This document shows, piece by piece, positions 1 through 5,219 of a stretch of DNA of 5,219 nucleotides. Origin of the DNA: a bacterium. GTDB lineage: Bacteria > SZUA-79 > Acidulodesulfobacterales > Acidulodesulfobacteraceae. The stretch spans positions 1 to 5,219 of the forward strand of contig JAJZLA010000156.1 in assembly GCA_021803845.1 (NCBI GenBank), given 5' to 3'. The translations under genes and the position numbers were made by a program. Every line of letters starts with the position of its first letter. Within the stretch, counting starts at the first letter, position 1. The notes under the pieces were generated by a model that did no database searches, had not been told where the DNA came from, and was given only the letters and a program-made list of their open reading frames with translations.

Positions 1-72
1 GTTTTTCAGTCCGTCCATCCGGTATAATCCGCTGCCGCCAATTATGCCCAGAATATCCGCGTTTTTTTCCAT
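1..72 (-). CDS. mtnP: S-methyl-5'-thioadenosine phosphorylase, N-terminus only (partial)
   Basis: Only the first 24 codons are in the window; the gene continues beyond position 1. The visible peptide begins MEKNADILGIIGGSGLY and continues to a MDGL segment. This matches the start of the MTA phosphorylase/PNP family, where the GIIGGSGLY loop (residues 9-17) forms part of the phosphate site and the hydroxyl residue (Ser14 here, Thr in human MTAP) contacts phosphate. The known reaction is methylthioadenosine + Pi giving adenine + methylthioribose-1-phosphate, a cytosolic salvage step downstream of polyamine and related SAM use. The start is supported by AGAGGAGGA on the minus strand (84-76), three bases before the ATG, which is a rather short spacing. 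It lies 61 nt downstream of tsaC on the same strand and is probably co-transcribed. A purine nucleoside phosphorylase of the same family cannot be excluded from 24 residues. Confidence 0.8.
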   Translation of the reverse strand, partial: MEKNADILGIIGGSGLYRMDGLKN

Positions 73-101
73 ATATCCTCCTCTTTCTTAATTTTTATGT
101 A

Positions 102-130
102 AAATCCGTAATACAGAAAATTAAGGATTT
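102..130 (-). repeat. imperfect inverted repeat / weak stem-loop between tsaC and mtnP
   Basis: The arms are AAATCC-g-TAAT (102-112) and ATTA-a-GGATTT (120-130). They give ten pairs around one mismatch, with a 7-nt loop. The element sits between the tsaC stop codon and the mtnP ribosome binding site. In the direction of transcription the 3' arm is not followed by a run of T, so this is not a canonical intrinsic terminator. It could be a processing or attenuation hairpin, or an AT-rich coincidence. Confidence 0.35.
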
Positions 131-133
131 AGT

Positions 134-787
134 TTATTCTTTATTTTTTATCGAACATATAAGTTTTTTTTTGATATTGTTATCTCCTTCGCGTATTATT
201 TCTATATTTTTTTTCTTAAACTTTATTATAGTGGATGAGCCTCCGGAAAGTAAGCCTCCGTTTACGGCTAAAATTTTTAAGTCCGGCAGGCGGCTTAAAA
301 ATTTTTCGTTTAATTCGTTGAAATCGGAAAAATTTTCTTTACCTGAGACATTTGCGCTCGTCGATACTAAAGGAAAATCTATTTCTTTAAACAGATTAGC
401 GGCAAAAGGATAGGGTGAAATCCTGGCTCCGACGGAATTAGAACCAGCCGTAAATAAATAATTTTTGGCAGGCTTTTTAGATTTTAAATCAAAAATAATC
501 GTAAGCGGCCCCGGCCAAAATTTAGATATTACGTTTTCTTCCCTCCTATTCAGCTCGGCGATATTTACCAGCATATTCAAATCCCTAACCAAAACAGGAA
601 GAGGTTTGCCGGCGCCTCTTACTTTTAATTCATAAATTTGCCGGACCGCTGAATTATCTAAAGCATTCGCTCCTATAGCATAAGAAGTTTCGGTAGGGTA
701 TATTATTATGCCGGATGATTTTAAATGTTTACCTATATCGCGGTAATCTTTTTCGTCAAGCTCGGCTTCGCCGTAAATCTTAACCAT
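134..787 (-). CDS. tsaC: L-threonylcarbamoyladenylate synthase (TsaC/YwlC/YrdC family)
   Basis: The 217-residue protein is a single YrdC-type domain, without the C-terminal Sua5 domain. It uses threonine, bicarbonate and ATP to make threonylcarbamoyl-AMP, which the TsaB/TsaD system transfers to A37 of ANN-decoding tRNAs (t6A), in the cytosol. Visible family motifs are YPTETSYAIG (30-39), KVRGAGKPL (55-63, the basic KxR...K substrate site), WPGPLT (91-96), VGARI (119-123), STSANVSG (142-149, the SxN nucleotide site) and GGSSTII (182-188), followed by IIREGD. The ATG lies 3 nt after the stop of the membrane-protein gene. Only a weak AAGAAAAAA purine stretch precedes it, so translation is probably coupled to the upstream gene. 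The C-terminus is Lys-rich, in keeping with the AT-rich genome. YciO-type paralogues share this fold, but the KxR and SxN motifs favour true TsaC activity. Confidence 0.93.
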   Translation of the reverse strand: MVKIYGEAELDEKDYRDIGKHLKSSGIIIYPTETSYAIGANALDNSAVRQIYELKVRGAGKPLPVLVRDLNMLVNIAELNRREENVISKFWPGPLTIIFDLKSKKPAKNYLFTAGSNSVGARISPYPFAANLFKEIDFPLVSTSANVSGKENFSDFNELNEKFLSRLPDLKILAVNGGLLSGGSSTIIKFKKKNIEIIREGDNNIKKKLICSIKNKE

Positions 788-790
788 ATT

Positions 791-1273
791 TCATTTTTTC
801 TTATCTATTTTTTTATTTTCCGGCGTTTCCTCGTGTGAAGAAACTATAACGTAAACTCCGCAAAGCGTTATAAATATTCCGAGCCACCTCATAAGGGGGA
901 CCGGCTCTCCGAGCGTTAAAGCGGCAAGTATCACGGTTATAATTATGCCGATGCTCACAAACGGATAAGCGACCGACAGGTCTATTTTAGATAACACTTT
1001 TATCCAGAAAAACATCGATATTAAATATAGAATTATTCCGGCAGCAACGAATTTATCAGTAAAAATAATAAATAAAAATTTTATAATTTTAACGAAAGCG
1101 ATATATTTATAGGATATCGCGGACTGCGGCGAAGGATGCAGGCTCAGGTTCCGAACAGCGGTTCTTTTTAATTCGAGCATGCCGTATTTCATCAGCAGCT
1201 GGGCAAAAACGCCCATAAAAATACTAGCCGAGAGATTTATTAATACCTGCGGTTTTAATTTATGGGCGGACAT
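791..1273 (-). CDS. small four-helix DMT-superfamily (EamA/SMR/ArnE-like) membrane protein
   Basis: This 160-residue inner-membrane protein has four predicted hydrophobic segments at roughly residues 10-30, 66-93, 99-122 and 127-145, and a charged Lys/Glu-rich tail (146-160). The first helix ends in AQLLMKYG (24-31). The second half reads FFWIKVLSKIDLSVAYPF (88-105), then LTLGEPVPLMRW (119-130) and a final helix. This is the pattern of half-size drug/metabolite transporters such as ArnE/ArnF and of one EamA repeat. Full EamA transporters have ten helices, so this one would need to dimerise. No glutamate is seen in helix 1, where SMR drug pumps carry their essential Glu, so a classic SMR drug efflux role is not supported. 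The helix 1-2 linker (32-65) is long for the family. The ATG lies inside the end of purD (14-nt overlap), with AGGA about 7 nt upstream. The substrate is unknown. Confidence 0.8.
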   Translation of the reverse strand: MSAHKLKPQVLINLSASIFMGVFAQLLMKYGMLELKRTAVRNLSLHPSPQSAISYKYIAFVKIIKFLFIIFTDKFVAAGIILYLISMFFWIKVLSKIDLSVAYPFVSIGIIITVILAALTLGEPVPLMRWLGIFITLCGVYVIVSSHEETPENKKIDKKK

Positions 1274-2549
1274 AAATTTTTCCTATATCTTTTCTGTAGT
1301 ATTTATTTTCAAAATTAATTTTATCTGCGATAACATATGCTATATCGGCTGTTTCCGCGCCTTCTCCTTTTGCGCATATATTCAGAACCCTGCCTCCGTC
1401 CGTGAAATATTTTCCGTCTATTTTTTTTGTTCCGGCATGAAAAATATAGTATTCGGCGCCGGTTTCGCTAATCAGGCCGGAGCTATGGAGTTCTTTATCG
1501 AAAAAAATTTCGTATCCTGTTTTATAATCTTTAGGATATCCGCCCGAAGCGAGGACGAGGCATATCGATTTATTATCGTCGAAAATTAATTCATGGTCTT
1601 TTAAATTTTCGTTTATTACGCTTAAAAACAAATCTACTATGTCGGATTCGAGCCTTATAAGTATAGCCTGCGTTTCAGGGTCACCGAACCTTACGTTAAA
1701 TTCGAGAACGAAAATTTCATCGCCTTTAATCATAAGTCCGGCATAAAGTATCCCCTTATATTTTATCCCTTCTTTTTTAAGTCCTTCGAGAGCAGGCTCT
1801 ATAACGGTTTTATTTATTTTATTAACAAGTACTTCGGAAACGTAGGGATTTGGCGTAACGGCACCCATGCCGCCGGTATTTTCTCCAATGTCGCCGTCCC
1901 CGATTTTTTTGTAATCCATGCTTGTAATTAAAGGCTTATATGTAGTTCCGTCGGTAACTATCATATAGGACAGTTCGAAACCTTCAACGTAATCTTCTAT
2001 TACGACGGTTTCACCGCTTTTTCCGAATATTTTTCCATTAAAAATAGAGTCAAGTATATTTTCCGATTCTTCCGGGTTTTCGGAAATAAAAACTCCTTTT
2101 CCGGCGGCAAGCCCACTAGCCTTGATAACTAACGGATGGATTTTTTGTCTTGCGAAATTTTCGGCGGTTTGAAAATCAGTAAATGATTCATATCCGGCAG
2201 TTTTAATATTATATTTTTTAAGAAAATCTTTAGCGAATTTTTTTGACGACTCCAGCTGGGATGCCTTACCGTCGGGGCCGAATATTTTTAATCCAGCCGC
2301 GGTAAATTCATCGGTTATGCCAAGAGACAGCGGAATTTCGGGACCTACTACCGTTAAGTCTATTTTATTTTCCAAGGCAAAAGAAAGAAGCCCTTTAATG
2401 TCATCCTGTTTAAGCGGAATGTTTACGCCTATTTCCGCCGTTCCGCCGTTTCCTGGGGCGCAGAATATTTCCGTATTTTTTTCCGATTTTTTAATAGCCG
2501 AGACTATGGCATTTTCCCTTCCGCCGGAGCCGATAACAAGTATTTTCAT
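1260..2549 (-). CDS. purD: phosphoribosylamine--glycine ligase (GAR synthetase)
   Basis: This cytosolic ATP-grasp enzyme joins 5-phosphoribosylamine to glycine to give GAR, step 2 of purine synthesis. Its 429 residues are the normal length for a monofunctional bacterial PurD. The N-domain starts KILVIGSGGRENAI (2-15), followed by APGNGGTA (31-38), VGPEIPLS (68-75) and GPDGKASQLESSK (91-103). The ATP-grasp core shows VIKASGLAAGKGV (141-153), the NTGGMGAVTPNP segment (224-235) and LEFNVRFGDPETQ (282-294), whose Glu283 and Asn285 are the expected Mg-binding positions. Two usually conserved residues differ: Asn13 replaces His of GREHA, and Ser145 replaces Asp of KADGLAAGKG. All other core motifs are intact, so I expect an active enzyme. 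The gene follows purH by 38 nt. No convincing Shine-Dalgarno precedes the ATG (upstream reads GATAGAAATAATCTAA), so expression may rely on an A/T-rich leader or coupling. Its end overlaps the start of the next gene. Confidence 0.97.
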   Translation of the reverse strand: MKILVIGSGGRENAIVSAIKKSEKNTEIFCAPGNGGTAEIGVNIPLKQDDIKGLLSFALENKIDLTVVGPEIPLSLGITDEFTAAGLKIFGPDGKASQLESSKKFAKDFLKKYNIKTAGYESFTDFQTAENFARQKIHPLVIKASGLAAGKGVFISENPEESENILDSIFNGKIFGKSGETVVIEDYVEGFELSYMIVTDGTTYKPLITSMDYKKIGDGDIGENTGGMGAVTPNPYVSEVLVNKINKTVIEPALEGLKKEGIKYKGILYAGLMIKGDEIFVLEFNVRFGDPETQAILIRLESDIVDLFLSVINENLKDHELIFDDNKSICLVLASGGYPKDYKTGYEIFFDKELHSSGLISETGAEYYIFHAGTKKIDGKYFTDGGRVLNICAKGEGAETADIAYVIADKINFENKYYRKDIGKIYVRP

Positions 2550-2587
2550 TTAGATTATTTCTATCGTTTAGTTTAGATATTATTTCA

Positions 2588-4180
2588 TTAATGCTTAAAA
2601 TGTCTTATATTGGTAAAAATCATAGGAATATTAAATTTATTAGCCGCTTCTATAACCTCGTCGTCCCTGATAGAGCCTCCCGGCTGTATTATGCCGTTTA
2701 CGCCTATTTCCGACGCATATTCCACGGAATCCTTAAAAGGGAAAAAACCGTCCGACGCCATAACGAATTCTTTTATTTCGCCGAAGGCGTTTTTCATTTT
2801 TTCGCGGGCAAAGACTGCGCTGTCTATTCTCGACATCTGTCCGGCTCCTATGCCTGCCGTAGCCCCGTCTTTTGCATATACTATAGCGTTTGATTTGACG
2901 TGCTTGGCTATTTTCCATGCAAATATAAGGTCGTTTAAAATCTGCTCATGCATTTTAACGACGGTTACCGTTTTAAAACTGGACGTATCGTCGGGAATAT
3001 CGTCTTTTTCCTGTACTAGGATTCCGCCCGAAGCGCTCCTGAAATACAGCCGTTCTTGGTTGCTATGGATAAAATCGTTGTTATATCTTATTATTATAGT
3101 ATTTTTTTTGGATTCCAATATTTTTAACGCTTCCTTAGAATATTCAGGAGCTAAAATTATTTCGACGAAAAATGGTTTGATTTCCGCCGCAGTTTCTTCG
3201 TCCAATTTTTTATTGAAGCCGATTATCCCTCCGTAGGAAGATATTTCATCGGTTTTCCTGGCTCTAATAAAGGCGTCTTTCAAAGAAATGCCGCTGAGCG
3301 CCGCACCGCAGGGGTTTGTATGTTTAACTATCGCGGAAAAAAAACCGTTTGTTTTATTTCCGTCGAAATCTTTAATAATGGCGAGAATAGAGTCTATATC
3401 CAATAAATTGTTATAAGATATATCTTTTCCGGAAAGCTTTTCGAAGGGTGAAGATGCACCGGTTTCGTAAAAAGCCGCTTTCTGGTGCGGATTTTCCCCG
3501 TATCTTAAATTGAACGATTTTTTTAGTTTAAAATTAAGCTCTTTTCCGTTTTCGTTTTGATAAAAAGCGGCGTCCATAACCGAACCTGCGTTTTTATCCG
3601 GATTTAAAAAGTCCGCTATCATTCCGTCGTATTCGGCGGTAAGTTTAAATGTTTCGTATGCGTAAATTTTTTTAACTTCAACCGGAATTTCCTGCTTGTT
3701 TTTAAGTAATAAAATTATATCTTCATAAAAGGACGGGTCTATAACCACGGTTACGTCTTTAAAATTTTTAGCCGCTGCCCTTAAAAGCGACACCCCGCCT
3801 ATATCTATAAATTCAAGTTTTTCGTCGAAAGTTATATCTTTGTCCTTCATTTCCTTAAATGGATAAAGGTTCACGACGACGAAATCTATAGGAATAATCC
3901 CGTTTTTTATCAAATCGTCCCTATGGTTTTCATTTTCCCTTACGGATAAAATACCTCCGAAAACAGCCGGATGCAATGTTTTAACCCTGCCGTCCAAAAT
4001 TTCCGGAAAGCCGGTTATTTCTTCTATTTTTTTTAATTTTGCTATGCCAGCCGATTTTAAAAATTTATAGGTATTGCCGGTCGCTATTACCGTATAGCCG
4101 GCAATTTCGAGGTGAGTAGCCAGTTCTGTTATTCCGGTTTTGTCGTAAACCGAAATAAGGGCGTATCTTGTTTTATGCAT
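2588..4180 (-). CDS. purH: bifunctional AICAR formyltransferase / IMP cyclohydrolase
   Basis: The 530-residue protein catalyses the last two steps of IMP synthesis: formylation of AICAR with 10-formyl-THF, then ring closure. The N-terminal cyclohydrolase domain (about 1-190) shows LISVYDKTGI (8-17), ATGNT (33-37), TGFPEILDGRVKTLHP (56-71), NLYPF (104-108), IDIGG (125-129) and LLRAAAKN (132-139). Lys67, Tyr106, Asp126 and Lys138 match the cyclohydrolase active-site residues known from human ATIC. The transformylase part shows LRYGENPHQ (225-233), SYNNLLDID (255-263) and VKHTNPCG (285-292, with the catalytic Lys286-His287 pair). It continues with SGGILVQ (384-390), VKSNAIVYAKDG (428-439, Asn431), GIGAGQMSR (443-451) and the conserved ending IRHFKH. 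Asn36 replaces the more usual second Gly of STGGT. An AGGGA lies 10 nt upstream of the ATG. As first gene of the leftward cluster, it has the probable operon promoter in front of it. Confidence 0.98.
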   Translation of the reverse strand: MHKTRYALISVYDKTGITELATHLEIAGYTVIATGNTYKFLKSAGIAKLKKIEEITGFPEILDGRVKTLHPAVFGGILSVRENENHRDDLIKNGIIPIDFVVVNLYPFKEMKDKDITFDEKLEFIDIGGVSLLRAAAKNFKDVTVVIDPSFYEDIILLLKNKQEIPVEVKKIYAYETFKLTAEYDGMIADFLNPDKNAGSVMDAAFYQNENGKELNFKLKKSFNLRYGENPHQKAAFYETGASSPFEKLSGKDISYNNLLDIDSILAIIKDFDGNKTNGFFSAIVKHTNPCGAALSGISLKDAFIRARKTDEISSYGGIIGFNKKLDEETAAEIKPFFVEIILAPEYSKEALKILESKKNTIIIRYNNDFIHSNQERLYFRSASGGILVQEKDDIPDDTSSFKTVTVVKMHEQILNDLIFAWKIAKHVKSNAIVYAKDGATAGIGAGQMSRIDSAVFAREKMKNAFGEIKEFVMASDGFFPFKDSVEYASEIGVNGIIQPGGSIRDDEVIEAANKFNIPMIFTNIRHFKH

Positions 4181-4206
4181 AATTATAAATCCCTGTTTAT
4201 TTTAAT

Positions 4207-4236
4207 TTGATTTTAAAATATTATATATAGTAGAAT
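4207..4236 (+). promoter_or_regulatory. predicted promoter for the lipoprotein-kinase pair
   Basis: On the plus strand TTGATT (4207-4212) is followed after 18 nt by TAGAAT (4231-4236), which is five of six to the -10 consensus. The -10 lies inside the left arm of the 12-bp inverted repeat. The inferred start near 4243 gives a leader of about 94 nt. Another TAGAAT at 4307-4312 is an alternative -10 nearer the gene, but it lacks a good -35 at the right distance. Confidence 0.38.
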
Positions 4237-4263
4237 ATATGAAAAATTTATTATATTCTACTA
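4228..4263. repeat. perfect 12-bp inverted repeat in the divergent intergenic region
   Basis: TAGTAGAATATA (4228-4239) and TATATTCTACTA (4252-4263) are exact reverse complements around a 12-nt centre that itself contains AAATTT. The repeat is centred at 4245.5. Each arm carries an inward-facing TAGAAT. It is not a plausible terminator, since it lies between divergent gene starts and no run of T directly follows it. It could be a symmetric operator, or a stem-loop in an RNA started further upstream. Confidence 0.6.
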
Positions 4264-4283
4264 ATTTTAAATATTTATTTCAA
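4255..4283 (-). promoter_or_regulatory. predicted sigma70-type promoter for purH and the leftward cluster
   Basis: On the minus strand TTGAAA (4283-4278) is separated by 17 nt from TAGAAT (4260-4255). Each hexamer matches the consensus at five of six positions, with ideal spacing. A start near 4248 would leave a 5' leader of about 68 nt before the purH ATG. The -10 lies inside the right arm of the 12-bp inverted repeat. The AT-rich background raises the chance of false matches. Confidence 0.5.
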
Positions 4284-4295
4284 TATCTTAAAATT
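4263..4295. repeat. AT-rich imperfect stem-loop next to the inverted repeat
   Basis: AATTTTAAATATT (4263-4275) pairs with AATAT-c-TTAAAATT (4282-4295): thirteen A/T pairs with one bulged C and a 6-nt loop. It spans the predicted purH -35. A further 9-bp repeat TATTTATTT / AAATAAATA (4272-4280 / 4300-4308) overlaps it. With almost no G or C, chance is a serious explanation. Confidence 0.3.
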
Positions 4296-4336
4296 CGATA
4301 AATAAATAGAATAAACAAAGGGAGGATTAAAATTAA

Positions 4337-4498
4337 ATGAAAAAAATAAAACTTATAGCTCTCGCGATGGTCCTGTTCGGCGCAATAAATTTTTTAAGCG
4401 GGTGCGCTCTTATGTTAGTAGGCGGACTTGCAGGCACTACCGGTTATCTTGCCGCAAAACAGGGTTACGGCGTGCAGTCTCCCGTGACAAAAAAATAA
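4337..4498 (+). CDS. small predicted lipoprotein (53 aa)
   Basis: The predicted peptide has a positively charged start (MKKIK), a hydrophobic segment (about residues 6-20) and a lipobox LSGC (20-23), a textbook SPase II site with Cys23 as the lipidated residue. The mature part would be only 31 residues. It contains a Gly-rich hydrophobic patch, LVGGLAGTTGYLAAKQGYG (27-45), with Gly at 29/30, 33 and 36, then a short polar tail ending in VTKK. The +2 residue is Ala, not Asp, so by the usual rule it would be moved to the outer membrane. GGGAGGA (4320-4326) lies 10 nt before the ATG, a strong Shine-Dalgarno. The stop is 38 nt before the kinase gene, suggesting co-transcription. I do not recognise a named family with certainty. 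The GCA...VGG.AG..GY pattern recalls small DUF3568-like lipoproteins, and the size recalls entericidins. The function is unknown. Confidence 0.8.
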   Translation: MKKIKLIALAMVLFGAINFLSGCALMLVGGLAGTTGYLAAKQGYGVQSPVTKK

Positions 4499-4536
4499 TT
4501 ATAAATTAACGCTTTAACTATCAGGGAAAGGATAAA

Positions 4537-5219
4537 ATGGCTGTAACGGTTATAGGTTCCATAGCGATAGACAATATAGAAACTCCTTTCGATAAAACGG
4601 GAGACGTTCTGGGAGGTTCAGCAACCTATTTTTCGCTGGCGGCGTCTTTTTTAACCGACGTGAAAATCATAGGCACGGTAGGAAATGATTTCGACAGGAA
4701 GCATTTAAGCGTTTTTAAGAACAGATCGATAGACGTTAAAGGGATAAAGACAGAAGAGGGAAAAACTTTCAGGTGGAAAGGCAGATACGGATACGACATG
4801 TCCGACCCGGAAACCCTTATGACCGAACTCGGGGTATTTTCTTCATTTAAACCTGCCGTTCCGCACGGCTCAAAAAACGATATGCTTTTTCTTGCCAATA
4901 TAGACCCGGATATTCAGTTCGACGCATTAAAGCAGATGGGCGCCCCAAGGCTCACCGCCCTCGATACCATGAATTTTTGGATTGAAGGAAAAAAAGAAAA
5001 ACTTATGAAAGTTCTCGGACTGGCCGATATATTTATTGTAAACGAATCCGAGGCAAGACTTTTGACAGGGGAGTCCTCAATTTTTTCGTGCGCTAAAACT
5101 ATTTTTAAATCAGGCGCTAAAATATTAATTTTAAAAAGAGGCGCTTACGGAGCCACTATGTTTTTTGAAAACAAATTTTTTATGGTTCCGGCTTATCCCT
5201 TAGAAAACGTAATAGACCC
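4537..5219 (+). CDS. PfkB-family (ribokinase-like) sugar/nucleoside kinase, partial at 3' end
   Basis: 227 complete codons plus two bases are visible; the frame is open to the window edge. PfkB kinases transfer the ATP gamma-phosphate to a sugar or nucleoside hydroxyl in the cytosol. Visible features are the N-terminal strand VTVIGSIAID (3-12), the substrate-side glycine motif GGSATYFSLA (26-35), GTVGNDF (46-52) and FRWKGRYGYDM (78-88, in the lid region). They continue with FLANIDP (115-121), LDTMNFW (142-148), VNESEARLLTG (168-178) and ILKRGAYGA (198-206). The last codons reach VID, just before the expected TGAGD anion-hole motif with the catalytic Asp, which lies outside the window. The glycine motif has Tyr-Phe where ribokinases usually have an Asn. 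AGGGA and AAGGA (4523-4532) precede the ATG by 9 and 4 nt. The substrate is undetermined: ribose, a nucleoside or a methylthioribose-like sugar are all possible. Confidence 0.88.
   Translation, partial: MAVTVIGSIAIDNIETPFDKTGDVLGGSATYFSLAASFLTDVKIIGTVGNDFDRKHLSVFKNRSIDVKGIKTEEGKTFRWKGRYGYDMSDPETLMTELGVFSSFKPAVPHGSKNDMLFLANIDPDIQFDALKQMGAPRLTALDTMNFWIEGKKEKLMKVLGLADIFIVNESEARLLTGESSIFSCAKTIFKSGAKILILKRGAYGATMFFENKFFMVPAYPLENVID

Noticed and set aside
102..130. Intrinsic terminator after tsaC
   Set aside because: The stem is followed in the transcription direction by TTACATAAAAATTAA, not a run of T, and a same-strand gene with a strong ribosome binding site follows.
1179..1589. Open frame of 136 codons on the plus strand opposite the purD/membrane-protein junction
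   Set aside because: It is antisense to two supported genes, with no domain and no ribosome binding context; a shadow frame.
2550..2587. Imperfect direct repeat AAATAATATCTAAA / AAATAATCTAAA between purH and purD
   Set aside because: It is only two copies of a short A/T-only motif in a 38-nt gap, with no link to a known element; likely coincidence.
2580..2588. TAATG overlap at the purH stop, giving a possible coupled start for purD
   Set aside because: The ATG there is followed by AAA TAA, a two-codon frame. The purD frame begins at 2549, where the MKILVIGSGG family start is seen.
2610..3236. Long open frame (208 codons) on the plus strand opposite purH
   Set aside because: It lies wholly antisense to purH, which matches its family along its full length. 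The antisense peptide shows no recognisable motif and is best explained as a shadow frame.
4181..4254. Possible purine riboswitch in the purH leader
   Set aside because: The inferred leader is only about 68 nt and almost entirely A/T. I see none of the paired, G/C-containing junction structure of purine, PRPP or ZTP riboswitches.
4626..4898. Minus-strand open frame of 90 codons within the kinase region
   Set aside because: The plus-strand frame here carries continuous PfkB motifs from its Shine-Dalgarno to the window edge; the minus-strand frame is its shadow.

Overview
The window is a compact, AT-rich stretch of bacterial chromosome (GC roughly 35-40% by eye, many ATA and AAA codons and A/T-ending third positions). 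It carries ordinary housekeeping genes plus one small lipoprotein. The lipobox protein with a non-Asp +2 residue suggests a Gram-negative envelope. The right-end PfkB kinase, with its GGSATYFSLA and DTMNFW motifs, resembles a version I associate with deltaproteobacteria-type lineages (Desulfobacterota and relatives). An AT-rich member of that broad group is my best guess, with low confidence. I saw no phage, IS, CRISPR, tRNA or rRNA signal.

Layout: positions 1-4180 form a tight leftward (minus-strand) cluster. Read in the direction of transcription it is purH (4180-2588), purD (2549-1260), a four-helix DMT/EamA-type membrane protein (1273-791, overlapping the end of purD by 14 nt), tsaC/ywlC (787-134) and the first 24 codons of an MTA phosphorylase, mtnP (72-1, leaving the window). 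Gaps are 38, -14, 3 and 61 nt, so one transcript from a promoter upstream of purH could serve the whole set. Positions 4337-5219 run rightward: a 53-residue lipoprotein gene, then a PfkB-family sugar/nucleoside kinase that runs off the right end (227 complete codons visible).

The divergent intergenic region 4181-4336 is the most structured non-coding part. It holds a perfect 12-bp inverted repeat (4228-4239 / 4252-4263). Each arm contains a TAGAAT -10-like hexamer reading inward, and each has a TTGA-type -35 at the expected 17-18 nt spacing. The purH-side and lipoprotein-side promoters therefore appear to face each other within one symmetric element. A second, imperfect AT-rich stem-loop abuts it.

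Functionally, PurD (step 2) and PurH (last two steps) belong to de novo IMP synthesis. MtnP recovers adenine from methylthioadenosine. TsaC makes the threonylcarbamoyl-AMP used for tRNA t6A. The kinase at the right end is of the type that phosphorylates ribose, nucleosides or related sugars, but its substrate cannot be read from the sequence. The small lipoprotein and the membrane protein have no assignable substrate.
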